DNA of 64,000 nucleotides, taken from Ferrovibrio terrae (GTDB taxonomy: Bacteria > Pseudomonadota > Alphaproteobacteria > Ferrovibrionales > Ferrovibrionaceae). Shown piece after piece: positions 1 through 8,187 of the stretch (positions within the stretch are counted from its first letter, which is position 1; every line of letters begins with the position of its first letter). The notes beneath the pieces were generated by a model, which saw nothing but the letters and a program-made list of their open reading frames with translations, was not told where the DNA came from and did no database searches. The stretch lies in NCBI RefSeq assembly GCF_007197755.1, contig NZ_CP041636.1:372001-436000 (forward strand). Direction: 5' to 3'. The position numbers were made by a program, and so were the translations under genes.

Positions 1-1375
1 TGCCGATGCCGCGGCGCAGTCCGCGCTTGGCGGAGGCCGCGCGACGAGTCTCGAAGCCGGCCCAGTCGATGGCCTTGAGTGCGGTCTCCGCCGTATTGGC
101 GAAATCGCCGGAATCGTAGACCAGGTTCATCGCGCTGGTCCAGGGGAAGGCATCGGCCGGGATGTAGTTCTTGCGCCGCAACTCGGCGCGGTCGATCTTC
201 AGTTCGCGCGCCGCGATATCAATCAGCCGTTCCATGATGTAGTTCGATTCCGGACGCCCGGCGCCGCGATAGGCATCAACCGGCACGGTATTGGTGAACA
301 CGCCTTCGACGCGGGCATGCACCGCCTGGAAACGATAGACCGAGCTGAGCACCTTGGTACCAGCCATGGTCGGGATCATCGGCGCATACGTCGAAAGATA
401 CGCGCCCATGTCGGCGATGTTGTGCACGCGCAACGCCAGGAAATGGTTATCCTTGTCCAGCGCCATCTCGGCATGGGTGAGGTTGGCGCGGCCATGCGTG
501 TCGGTCAGGAAGGCCTCGGACCGCTCCGAGGTCCACTTGACCGGGCGGCCCAGCGCACGGGCGGCAAACAGCGTCAGCACCTGTTCGGGATAAATGAAGA
601 TCTTCATGCCGAAACCGCCGCCGACATCGTCGGTGTACACGGCGAATTTCTCTTCCGGCAGATTGAATATCTTGGCCAGTGTCTTCTTCAGCACCCAGAC
701 ACCCTGGGTCGGCACATGCAGCGCGAAACGGCCGGTCTGCTTGTCGAAAGCCGCCAGCGAGACGCGCGCCTCCATAGAGGCCACGATAATCCGGTTGTTT
801 TCCAGCGTCAGCTTCACGGTTTTGGCAGCGCCGGCGAACAGTCCGTCCACCTTGGCCTTGTCGCCCACTTCCCAGTCGAAGACGCGGTTGTTCGGTGCTT
901 CGGGCCAGATCTGCGGTTGCCCGGTATCCATGGCGGTGGCGAGATTGGCGGCGGCTGGCAACGAATCGTAATCCACCTCGATCAGTTCGGCGGCATCGCG
1001 CGCCTGTGCTGCCGTCTCGGCGACCACAAAGGCAACCGGGTCGCCAACATGGCGCACCATGCCATCGGCCAGCGCCGGGCGCGGCGGATCGGCGCGCAGG
1101 GAGCCGTCGCGATTTTTCAGCGGGATCATGCAGGGCAGCACGCCGATATTGGCCGCCGTGAGGTCGGCCGCCGTGTACACCGCCAGCACGCCGGGCGCCT
1201 GCTTGGCCTCCGTGGTGTCGATCTTCAGGATTTTGGCATGGGCATGCGGCGAACGCAGGAACACGCCCTGCACCATATCGGGCAGGCTGATATCATCCGC
1301 ATAACGTCCCTTTCCGGTGATGAAACGCTGGTCCTCGACACGGCGAACCGGCTGGCTCTGGCCGAACTTGGTCAT
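1..1375 (-). CDS. Molybdopterin-binding large subunit, CO dehydrogenase/xanthine dehydrogenase family (3' end outside window)
   Basis: The minus strand reads open from an ATG at 1375 to the window edge, about 458 residues, beginning MTKFGQSQPVRRVEDQRF. Visible family marks are the N-terminal GKGRYADD segment, GGGFGMK near residue 260, and AYRGAGRPE in the cofactor loop. In this family the large subunit carries the Mo-molybdopterin cofactor and hydroxylates a small substrate, with FAD and 2Fe-2S subunits as partners. The AYRGAGR loop is the form II type rather than the AYxCSFR loop of true form I CO dehydrogenase, so the substrate is not known and CO oxidation should not be assumed. The C-terminus and any partner subunits lie outside the window. 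Confidence 0.9.
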   Translation of the reverse strand, partial: MTKFGQSQPVRRVEDQRFITGKGRYADDISLPDMVQGVFLRSPHAHAKILKIDTTEAKQAPGVLAVYTAADLTAANIGVLPCMIPLKNRDGSLRADPPRPALADGMVRHVGDPVAFVVAETAAQARDAAELIEVDYDSLPAAANLATAMDTGQPQIWPEAPNNRVFDWEVGDKAKVDGLFAGAAKTVKLTLENNRIIVASMEARVSLAAFDKQTGRFALHVPTQGVWVLKKTLAKIFNLPEEKFAVYTDDVGGGFGMKIFIYPEQVLTLFAARALGRPVKWTSERSEAFLTDTHGRANLTHAEMALDKDNHFLALRVHNIADMGAYLSTYAPMIPTMAGTKVLSSVYRFQAVHARVEGVFTNTVPVDAYRGAGRPESNYIMERLIDIAARELKIDRAELRRKNYIPADAFPWTSAMNLVYDSGDFANTAETALKAIDWAGFETRRAASAKRGLRRGIG

Positions 1376-1512
1376 GCGGGCAGTCCTTTCAGGGAAAACG
1401 CCGCCCGTCCTGCCGGGCTGCGCTTCTGGGGGCGGTTTTGCAGAATGATAGGCATTCCGCCCCTGCTTTCAACCCGCCGATTGCAGGGCTGCAATAGGTT
1501 CTGCGAGGTGCC

Positions 1513-2784
1513 TTATGGTCCGAAGCGGCGCAATGCGCTGTAGGTCCAGAACGGCATGGCGCCCAGCAGCACGCAGACCCCGGAAAACAGGAAGACCGCC
1601 GTATATCCGCCGGTGAGATCATGCAGGGTGGCGCCGGTGAAGGTGCCGAAGCTGATGCCCAGGCCGCTGCCCACCATCATGGTGCCGAAAATCATACCGA
1701 AGCGGGGCCCGTGGAAAATCCGTGCCGCCGTCGCACCCACCAGCGGGCCGCGGGCGCCGAACGACAGCCCGACCAGCAGCACGAAGGTCCACAGCACCAG
1801 CGGCGATGGCCACAGCTTGAGTGCCCAGAGCGCGGCGAGGCCGAGCAGGCTGAAGGCATAGGACAGTGCAGCCGAACTGTGCCGGCCGATACGCACATCC
1901 AGCCAGGAGAAGCCGAGGATGCCGATCGGGGTCAGCACACCGACCAGACCGTAGATCGAGGCGGCTTTGAGCGGCGCATAGCCCAGTTCGACCATATAGG
2001 CCACGGCCTGCACCATCACCGAGAACATGCCGGCGGAGGTGAAGAAGAAGACCGAGCTCAGCCCCCAGAAGGCCGGGTTGCGCATGGCGCTGCCGATGGT
2101 CCACTCAATGGCGGTGATCGTCTCGGCTATATCACTTGGCACATTACCGTCGGTCGGCTTCGGCCTGGACGGCAAGATGCGGCCCACCTGTGCCGTTGGC
2201 CAGGAAACCAGCAGCAATGCCGGCATCGTCAACAGAGCAATCCCGGCAAGCAGGCGATAGGCGTTACGCCATCCCCAAGTTTCGATCACGAACTGCGCCA
2301 GCGGCACCATCAGCAGCGATCCAACGCCCATGGCGGCATAGATCACGCTCATCGCACGCGACAGGTTGCCGCCTTCGAACCAGCGCGTCAGCAGCGCCGA
2401 ATGCGGGGCATTGCCAAGGAAGGCGGCCGCCCCGCCGACGCCGATGCCAATGAAGATGTAAAAATGCCAGACCGCTTCGCCGAACGAGGCCAGCAGCAGG
2501 CCGGTGATCAGCAGCAGCAGGCCGGCGACATAGATACTGAGCGGCCCGAAGCGATCGAAACAATAGCCCGCCAGTGGCGCACAAAGGCCGGCCAGCATCA
2601 TCTGCAGCGAATAGATCGCGGCGACATCGGCGCGGTTGGCCTGAAATTCCGCCGTCAACGCCAACAGGAACGTGGTGAAGCTCTCGCCGATGCCGCGTGA
2701 CAGCACGTTCAGCAGAAAGCAGATACCGACAAGGACGACCGCCAAGCGGGCGGTACTGTGTCTGGATGATCCGTCTTCCGACAT
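1513..2784 (-). CDS. MFS permease
   Basis: A 423-residue integral membrane protein with about twelve hydrophobic segments and the usual MFS length. The loop after the second segment reads GYCFDRFGPL, a form of the MFS motif A (GxxxDRxGxR). The ATG at 2784 lies 3 bp downstream of the stop of the acyl-CoA dehydrogenase gene, so the two are probably cotranscribed and translationally coupled. It resembles the monocarboxylate/oxalate-formate type of MFS carriers. Export or uptake of an organic acid linked to the dehydrogenase is an inference; the substrate cannot be read from sequence. Confidence 0.88.
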   Translation of the reverse strand: MSEDGSSRHSTARLAVVLVGICFLLNVLSRGIGESFTTFLLALTAEFQANRADVAAIYSLQMMLAGLCAPLAGYCFDRFGPLSIYVAGLLLLITGLLLASFGEAVWHFYIFIGIGVGGAAAFLGNAPHSALLTRWFEGGNLSRAMSVIYAAMGVGSLLMVPLAQFVIETWGWRNAYRLLAGIALLTMPALLLVSWPTAQVGRILPSRPKPTDGNVPSDIAETITAIEWTIGSAMRNPAFWGLSSVFFFTSAGMFSVMVQAVAYMVELGYAPLKAASIYGLVGVLTPIGILGFSWLDVRIGRHSSAALSYAFSLLGLAALWALKLWPSPLVLWTFVLLVGLSFGARGPLVGATAARIFHGPRFGMIFGTMMVGSGLGISFGTFTGATLHDLTGGYTAVFLFSGVCVLLGAMPFWTYSALRRFGP

Positions 2785-2787
2785 ACG

Positions 2788-3948
2788 TCAGACGTCCCGT
2801 CCGGCTTCGGCCTGGCGCAGCATCTGCCTGGCGATCACCAGCTGCTGGATCTGGCTGGTGCCTTCATAAAGCCGGAACAGCCGCACATCACGATAGAAGC
2901 GTTCGACGGCGAATTCCTGGATGTAACCTGAACCGCCATGGATCTGCACCGCGCGATCGGCGACACGGCCAACCATCTCGGAGGCGAAATACTTGCAGGC
3001 ACTGGCCTCCAGCGAAACATTCTCGCCGGCGGCATAACGCTTCGCCGCATCGCGCAACATGCAGCGCGCGGCATAGGCCTCGGTCCTGCTGTCGGCCAGC
3101 ATGGCCTGCACCAGCTGGAATTCGGCAATCGCCTGACCGAACTGTTTGCGGTCGCGCGCGTAGCTCACCGATTCATGGATCAGGCGTTCAGCAGCACCTA
3201 CACACATGGCCGAGATATGCAGCCGGCCGCGATCCAGCACCTTCATCGCGGTCTTGAAACCCTGCCCTTCCTTGCCACCGATGATATTGGCAGCCGGGAC
3301 TTTCACGTTGTCGAAGATCACATCTGCGGTGTGCGAACCGCGCTGACCCATTTTCCTGTCCGGCTTGCCGACGGTAATACCGGGTGTTTTGGCTTCAACG
3401 ATGAACGCCGTGACACCACCGGCGCCCTTGTTGTTCGGGTCGGTGCGCGCCATCAGTGTGAAGACACCGGCCTGTGGCGCATTGGTGATGAAGCGCTTGG
3501 TGCCGTTGACGACGTAATGATCGCCCTGCCGCTCGGCCCGTGTCTTCACGCTGGCGGCATCCGAGCCGGCCTCGGGTTCGGTGAGCGCGAAGGATGACGT
3601 GACTTCGCCGCTGGCAAGTCTGGGCAGCCAGGCCTGCTTCTGCTCGGTCGTGCCGTCGATCAGGATCCCCTGGCTGCCGATGCCGACATTGGTGCCGAAC
3701 AGGCTGCGGAAGGCCGGCGAGGTCCAGCCAAGTTCGAAGACCAGCTCGACCTCTTCATCCATCGCGAGGCCGAGGCCGCCGTATTCTTCCGGGATGGAAA
3801 TGCCGTAGAGGCCCATATCGGCAAAGCTGCGGCGAATCTCATCAGGGATGCGATCGTCGTCGGCAACCTGTTTTTCGAGAGGGACCAGCTTTTCGCGCAC
3901 GAAACGGCGCAGCTCGCGCCGGGTCTGCTCCAGCGTATCCTTGTCCAT
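2788..3948 (-). CDS. Acyl-CoA dehydrogenase
   Basis: A 386-residue flavoenzyme of the acyl-CoA dehydrogenase family, catalysing FAD-dependent alpha,beta-desaturation of an acyl-CoA with electrons passed to ETF. It shows the FAD/substrate motif FALTEPEAGSDAAS in the middle domain and RLYEGTSQIQ near the C-terminus, whose Glu (about residue 362) is the catalytic base in the short/medium-chain type. The start was set at the ATG giving MDKDTLEQTRR; an in-frame codon 15 residues upstream adds non-conserved sequence. The next gene, an MFS permease, begins 3 bp after the stop. Chain-length specificity is unknown. Confidence 0.92.
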   Translation of the reverse strand: MDKDTLEQTRRELRRFVREKLVPLEKQVADDDRIPDEIRRSFADMGLYGISIPEEYGGLGLAMDEEVELVFELGWTSPAFRSLFGTNVGIGSQGILIDGTTEQKQAWLPRLASGEVTSSFALTEPEAGSDAASVKTRAERQGDHYVVNGTKRFITNAPQAGVFTLMARTDPNNKGAGGVTAFIVEAKTPGITVGKPDRKMGQRGSHTADVIFDNVKVPAANIIGGKEGQGFKTAMKVLDRGRLHISAMCVGAAERLIHESVSYARDRKQFGQAIAEFQLVQAMLADSRTEAYAARCMLRDAAKRYAAGENVSLEASACKYFASEMVGRVADRAVQIHGGSGYIQEFAVERFYRDVRLFRLYEGTSQIQQLVIARQMLRQAEAGRDV

Positions 3949-4044
3949 CGGGGCACTCACTCTTCCAAAAGGTCTGCGGCAAGCTTGGCACAATCACCGG
4001 AGGGCGCAAGCCGCACCAAGCAGAACCAGTTCAAATACGCAGCG

Positions 4045-4833
4045 TCAGCCGCGCCGGAAAACTACCGCCGCCAGCCAGCCGGCAAACACCGCCAGCAGCA
4101 CCGCGACCAGGCCATAGACCGCAGGCTCTGCGCGCGAGAAGTCGTAGACCTCCTGCTCGATACCCTGCTTGTCGATGAACAGCGGTGTCGATTGCGCGGC
4201 GACGATGCGATTGTCGCGGATCAGATAGACTTCGGTCTGGTAGGTGCCGACCGGGACGGTGGACGGGAAGCTGATCGCCGTGCGGAACAGCTTGGGGCCG
4301 AGGAAGTCGATGGCGCCGATATTCTCGCGATAGAGTCCGTCGCGTATTTTCAGCCGCACCACGGCCTGATGGTAATGCGCAATGTCTTCGGGGCGGCGCG
4401 GACCGAGATAGCGGAAGCGCAGGTTTTCCGTACCGATCTGCAGCCGCTGCAACAGGTTGGCCGGCGCAATCTCCTTCAGCGGCTTGCTGCTGGCGACCGC
4501 ATAATAGGCCGGCACGTTGTCGTAGCTTTCCGAACGCCGCGTCAGCCAGAAACCGAGCGTCGGCCGTTTGCGTCGCACCACTGATGTCGATGTCGGCCCA
4601 CGCACGACGACCACGACTTCGCCTGGTTCGTCGATGGCGCCGAACAGCAGCAGGTCCGTGCCGGTGAAACTGGAAGTGATCGCGATCAGATGCGATGACA
4701 GATCGGTGATCAGCGGAGCATCCGCCGGCGCCGGCCCGCGCGGCGCATTCGGCGTGGCCTGCGCGAAGGCGTCAGCGCCGCCCAGCAGAAGCAGGAGGAT
4801 GAGTGCAACAGGCTTTGGTCCAGCCCTTCTCAT
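4045..4833 (-). CDS. Alph_Pro_TM / TIGR02186 family membrane-anchored protein
   Basis: A 262-residue protein with an N-terminal signal peptide (hydrophobic run LILLLLLGGADAFA), a large periplasmic beta-rich region, and one C-terminal transmembrane helix (about residues 238-260) followed by basic residues. It matches the alphaproteobacterial family TIGR02186 (Pfam Alph_Pro_TM), whose biochemical role is not established. Its ATG overlaps the stop of the upstream TauE/SafE exporter gene by 4 bp, and the two families commonly occur together. A role as periplasmic partner of the exporter is inference from this coupling. Confidence 0.85.
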   Translation of the reverse strand: MRRAGPKPVALILLLLLGGADAFAQATPNAPRGPAPADAPLITDLSSHLIAITSSFTGTDLLLFGAIDEPGEVVVVVRGPTSTSVVRRKRPTLGFWLTRRSESYDNVPAYYAVASSKPLKEIAPANLLQRLQIGTENLRFRYLGPRRPEDIAHYHQAVVRLKIRDGLYRENIGAIDFLGPKLFRTAISFPSTVPVGTYQTEVYLIRDNRIVAAQSTPLFIDKQGIEQEVYDFSRAEPAVYGLVAVLLAVFAGWLAAVVFRRG

Positions 4834-5753
4834 TTTGGCCCGGCCTCAAGGAAGAACTGGTCGTCGGGCGGCAGGATCAGTTCAATGGCCAGCGCGATCG
4901 CCACCGCCAGCACCAGTGCCGCCAGCAGGCCGCGAATCTGTTCGCCGCGCAGTCGTGCGCCGTGACGCACGCCGTATTGCGCGCCGATCACCGAGCCGAC
5001 CAGCAGCATCAGCGCCAGTGTCACATCCACTGTCTGCGTGGTGATGGCATGCAGCATCGTCACATTCGCCGTGACGAAGATGATCTGGAACAGCGAGGTG
5101 CCAACCACGATGGCGGTGGGCATGCCAAGCAGGTAAATCATCGCCGGCACCAGCAGGAAGCCGGCGCCCACGCCCATGATGGCGGCAAGGATACCGACCA
5201 GGAAGCCGAGGCCGACCGGCATCAGCAGGCTGATGTAAAGTTGCGACTTGCGGAAGCGCATCTTGAACGGCAACGCGCGGATGAAGGCATGGTCGTTCAG
5301 CCGCTTGCGCCGCACGACAGGGTTCGCGCCGGGCTTGGCGCGCAGCGCGCGGATGCTTTCGGTCAGCATCATGCCGCCGATGGTGCCGAGGATGATCACG
5401 TAAGACAGCGCAATCACCGCATCGAGCTGGCCGATACGCTTCAGTACGGTGAAGAGGTAGGCGCCGAAGCTCGATCCGACCAGGCCGCCGATCAGCAGCA
5501 TGGCGCCCATCTTGAAATCGACGTTGTCCTTGCGCCAATGCGCATAGACGGCCGAGACGCTGGCCGCCACCACCTGGTTGGCCGAGGTCGCCACCGCAAC
5601 TGCGGGCGGCACGCCGATGAAGATGAGCAACGGGGTGAGCAGGAAACCGCCGCCGACGCCGAACAGGCCGGAAAGATAACCGACCGCTCCACCAAGGCCG
5701 AGCAGCAACCAGATGCTGACCGACAACTCGGCGATGGGCAGGTAAATTTGCAT
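4830..5753 (-). CDS. TSUP family (TauE/SafE) anion exporter
   Basis: A 307-residue polytopic protein with the two repeated TauE/SafE signatures, GLFGVGGGFLLTPLL near residue 32 and IMGVGAGFLLVPAMIYL in the second half. The family moves sulfite, sulfoacetate, sulfate or related anions across the inner membrane. It ends in a 4-bp overlap with the Alph_Pro_TM gene, indicating a two-gene operon. It differs from the shorter TSUP protein at 59038-59811. The actual substrate is not determined by sequence. Confidence 0.9.
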   Translation of the reverse strand: MQIYLPIAELSVSIWLLLGLGGAVGYLSGLFGVGGGFLLTPLLIFIGVPPAVAVATSANQVVAASVSAVYAHWRKDNVDFKMGAMLLIGGLVGSSFGAYLFTVLKRIGQLDAVIALSYVIILGTIGGMMLTESIRALRAKPGANPVVRRKRLNDHAFIRALPFKMRFRKSQLYISLLMPVGLGFLVGILAAIMGVGAGFLLVPAMIYLLGMPTAIVVGTSLFQIIFVTANVTMLHAITTQTVDVTLALMLLVGSVIGAQYGVRHGARLRGEQIRGLLAALVLAVAIALAIELILPPDDQFFLEAGPK

Positions 5754-5929
5754 AATTGTGGCCGGACCCTGACGACTACGCGGCTTGGTGCCTTATCTTC
5801 TGATAAAGACCAATTTTCTTATAAAGCCTTCGCGCCAGACTGCCATGGCAATCCTTGCGATTGTGTGATTTTCCCGCGCAAACCTCGCAGAGGGCGAGGC
5901 CGACTCGGCCCCGCAACGGACTCAGCCGC

Positions 5930-6298
5930 TCAGCCTGCATTGGCCTGGCTGTTATGGCCCATTCCGGCCGGCACACCCGCCCGCTCCAGTTCGCCACCCA
6001 GCCGGCCCGACAGGAAGCTGAAATACATGCGGAAGTCGGAGATGAAGGACCAGAGCGGGTATTTGAAGCTGGCCGGCTTGTTCTTCTCGACGAAGAAATG
6101 CCCGATCCAGGCCGGACCGTAGCCGATCAGCAGCGCACCCAGCAGCCACGGCCAGTCGCCGGTGACGATCAGGGCAGTCAGGCTGAACAGCGCCAGCGTG
6201 GTGCCGAAGTAGTGCCAGACCCGGGTGACGGGCTTGGCATGCTCCCGCAGATAAAACGGCCAGAATTCACCGTAGCTCTTTATCCGATTGTCGGACAT
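5930..6298 (-). CDS. DUF962 / Mpo1-like membrane protein
   Basis: A 122-residue protein with hydrophobic segments at about residues 32-46 and 48-66, and the family pattern [21 protein letters not shown] plus [19 protein letters not shown], giving conserved histidines. DUF962 includes yeast Mpo1, an Fe(II)-dependent dioxygenase in fatty-acid alpha-oxidation. The bacterial members are largely uncharacterised. It is divergent from the LiuR-like regulator at 6466, and a candidate operator lies between them, so control by acyl-CoA metabolism is possible but not shown. Confidence 0.85.
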   Translation of the reverse strand: MSDNRIKSYGEFWPFYLREHAKPVTRVWHYFGTTLALFSLTALIVTGDWPWLLGALLIGYGPAWIGHFFVEKNKPASFKYPLWSFISDFRMYFSFLSGRLGGELERAGVPAGMGHNSQANAG

Positions 6299-6361
6299 AG
6301 TGGCCTCCTCCGATTACCTGATACGGAACCTACAATCATAATTCGCTGTTTTCCAGCATTT

Positions 6362-6374
6362 TTACTTTAAGTAA
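6362..6374. promoter_or_regulatory. Short AT-rich palindrome upstream of merR
   Basis: TTACTT-T-AAGTAA is a perfect inverted repeat with a single central base, in the divergent region between the DUF962 gene and merR. It may be part of a promoter or operator. No binding protein can be named. Confidence 0.3.
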
Positions 6375-6394
6375 GCACGCGAATGAGATTCGAG

Positions 6395-6410
6395 TTGACG
6401 TTGACGTAAA
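6395..6410. promoter_or_regulatory. Candidate LiuR-type MerR operator
   Basis: TTGACGT-TG-ACGTAAA is an imperfect inverted repeat (arms TTGACGT and TTTACGT when read outward), 55 bp upstream of the merR start codon. LiuR-type regulators of branched-chain and fatty-acid degradation use palindromes of the ACGT-containing kind. The placement between the divergent DUF962 and merR genes fits autoregulation. Assignment is by pattern and position only. Confidence 0.5.
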
Positions 6411-6465
6411 CGGAAACTAAGACTCCAACCAACGTGAGAAACAAAGCCTTAAGGGAGGGCTTACC

Positions 6466-6924
6466 GTGTCGGATAACAAGACCTACACGATCACCGATCT
6501 GGCGCACGAATTCAAAGTGACGCCGCGCGCCATCCGCTTCTATGAAGACAAAGGCCTGCTGCATCCCAGCCGTCAAGGCATGATGCGGGTCTACGCCAAA
6601 CGTGACCGTGCCCGCCTTCTGCTGATCCTGCGCGGCAAGCGTCTGGGCTTCAGCCTGGCCGAAATTCGCGAGATGATCGACCTCTACGATCTGGGCGACG
6701 GCCGCATGGAGCAACTGACCCTGACGCTGAAGCGGTCGCGCGACCGCCTTGCCGCGCTGGAAACCCAGCAGCAGGACATCGAGGACGCCATCACGCAGCT
6801 GAAGCAGGATGTCCGCATCCTCGACGACTTCCTGAAGCTGAACCGCGACCGTCCGGCCTCGCAGTCCTTCAAGGAATTCGTGCAGAGCCGCGCCACGCCC
6901 GAATACGCCGCCGTCGCCGAATAA
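6466..6924 (+). CDS. MerR family regulator, LiuR-like
   Basis: A 152-residue regulator with an N-terminal winged helix-turn-helix (YTITDLAHEFKVTPRAIRFYEDKGLLHPSR, about residues 7-36, written here only as its extent) and a long C-terminal coiled-coil dimer helix (about residues 85-130). It lacks the cysteine pattern of metal-sensing MerR proteins and resembles LiuR-type regulators of acyl-CoA catabolism. GTG start chosen because AAGGGAGGGC lies just upstream. It heads the beta-oxidation operon, with a short hairpin before the first thiolase gene. Likely it controls itself and the operon. Confidence 0.88.
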   Translation: MSDNKTYTITDLAHEFKVTPRAIRFYEDKGLLHPSRQGMMRVYAKRDRARLLLILRGKRLGFSLAEIREMIDLYDLGDGRMEQLTLTLKRSRDRLAALETQQQDIEDAITQLKQDVRILDDFLKLNRDRPASQSFKEFVQSRATPEYAAVAE

Positions 6925-6939
6925 GGCCCGGCCGATCAC

Positions 6940-6963
6940 CCGGCGCCGTTCCACCGGCGCCGG
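6940..6963 (+). terminator. GC-rich hairpin between merR and the thiolase gene
   Basis: CCGGCGCCG and CGGCGCCGG form a perfect 9-bp stem with a 6-base loop (TTCCAC), 15 bp after the merR stop. There is no strong T-tract, so it may attenuate rather than end transcription into the degradation operon. Confidence 0.45.
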
Positions 6964-7025
6964 TTCGAGTTTCAAGTTTCTCAGAACCAAAAACCGCTAT
7001 CCGTTCTCGCTAAGGAGACATCGTC

Positions 7026-8165
7026 ATGATGCGCAACGTGGTGATCGCCGGCTATGCCCGCTCGCCTTTCACGCTCGCCCGCAAGGGTGCGCTGGCCAAG
7101 GTCCGCCCTGACGATCTCACCGCCCAGGTGCTGAAAGCCCTGATCGAGCGCACCGGCGTTGATCCGAAGGCCATCGAGGACGTGATCGTGGGCTGCGCCT
7201 TCCCCGAGGGCGAGCAGGGCCTGAATGTCGCCCGCCTGATCAGCTTCCTGGCCGGCATTCCGCAGGATGCGGCCGCCACCACGGTGAACCGTTTCTGCGG
7301 TTCCTCCATGCAGAGCATCCATCAGGCTGCCGGCGCCATCCAGATGAATGCCGGCGAGGCCTTCATCTGCGCCGGCGTCGAAAGCATGACCCGCGTGCCG
7401 ATGGGCGGCTTCAACACCCTGCCGAACCCCAAGCTGCTGCAGGACTATCCGCAGGCCTATGTCTCGATGGGCATCACCGCCGAGAACCTGGCCAAGAAAT
7501 ACGGCATCGACCGCAAGGCGCAGGAGCAGATGGCAGTCGAAAGCCATGCCAAGGCTCTGGCCGCCCAGAAGGCCGGCAAGCTGAAAGACGAAATCGTCGC
7601 CATCGTCGATGGCAACAACCGCGTCGAGCTGGACGGCTGCATCCGTCCGGACACCACGGCGGAAGGCCTTGCCGGTCTGAACCCGGCCTTCGATGAAAAA
7701 GGCACCGTCACCGCCGGCACCTCCTCGCCGCTGACCGATGGCGCCTCGGCCACGCTGGTCTGCTCGGAAGATTTCGCCAAGGCGCATGGCCTGAAGGTTC
7801 TTGCCCGCATCAAGTCGGTGGCTGTTGCCGGCTGCGCGCCGGAAATGATGGGCATCGGCCCGGTTCCGGCCACCAAGAAGGCGCTGGAGCGCGCCGGGCT
7901 CAAGCTGGGCGATATCGACATCATCGAGCTGAATGAAGCCTTCGGTGCCCAGGCGCTCGCCTGCGTCGCCGAAGCCAAATACGACATGAAGAAGGTCAAT
8001 CTCGATGGCGGCGCCATCGCGCTGGGTCATCCGATGGGCGCCACCGGCGCGCGGATCACCGGCAAGGCCGCGTCGCTGCTGAAGCGCGAAGGCAAGCAGT
8101 TCGCACTGGCCACCCAGTGCATCGGCGGCGGTCAGGGCATCGCCACCGTTCTGGAAGCCGTCTAA
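7026..8165 (+). CDS. Acetyl-CoA acyltransferase (thiolase)
   Basis: A 379-residue thiolase catalysing thiolytic cleavage of 3-ketoacyl-CoA, the last step of beta-oxidation. Catalytic residues are visible: nucleophilic Cys91 in NRFCGSSMQS, His335 in GHPMGATG, and Cys365 in CIGGGQG. Most thiolases have C-A/G-S-G after the cysteine, so the GSS here is a mild variation. AAGGAG lies upstream of the ATG. The gene is followed after 22 bp by the hydroxyacyl-CoA dehydrogenase gene, giving a FadA-FadB style pair. An ATG one codon downstream is an equally possible start. Confidence 0.93.
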   Translation: MMRNVVIAGYARSPFTLARKGALAKVRPDDLTAQVLKALIERTGVDPKAIEDVIVGCAFPEGEQGLNVARLISFLAGIPQDAAATTVNRFCGSSMQSIHQAAGAIQMNAGEAFICAGVESMTRVPMGGFNTLPNPKLLQDYPQAYVSMGITAENLAKKYGIDRKAQEQMAVESHAKALAAQKAGKLKDEIVAIVDGNNRVELDGCIRPDTTAEGLAGLNPAFDEKGTVTAGTSSPLTDGASATLVCSEDFAKAHGLKVLARIKSVAVAGCAPEMMGIGPVPATKKALERAGLKLGDIDIIELNEAFGAQALACVAEAKYDMKKVNLDGGAIALGHPMGATGARITGKAASLLKREGKQFALATQCIGGGQGIATVLEAV

Positions 8166-8187
8166 GTCGCACCGGAGCAGTCAGATC

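Noticed and set aside
317-1543. A 408-residue plus-strand reading frame over the first gene
   Set aside because: It lies antisense to the CoxL-like enzyme and has His/Arg/Gly-rich content typical of a GC-rich shadow frame, with no family marks.
5776-5997. A 73-residue minus-strand reading frame at the end of the DUF962 gene
   Set aside because: It overlaps the end of the DUF962 gene in another frame, has no family similarity and no clear ribosome-binding site.
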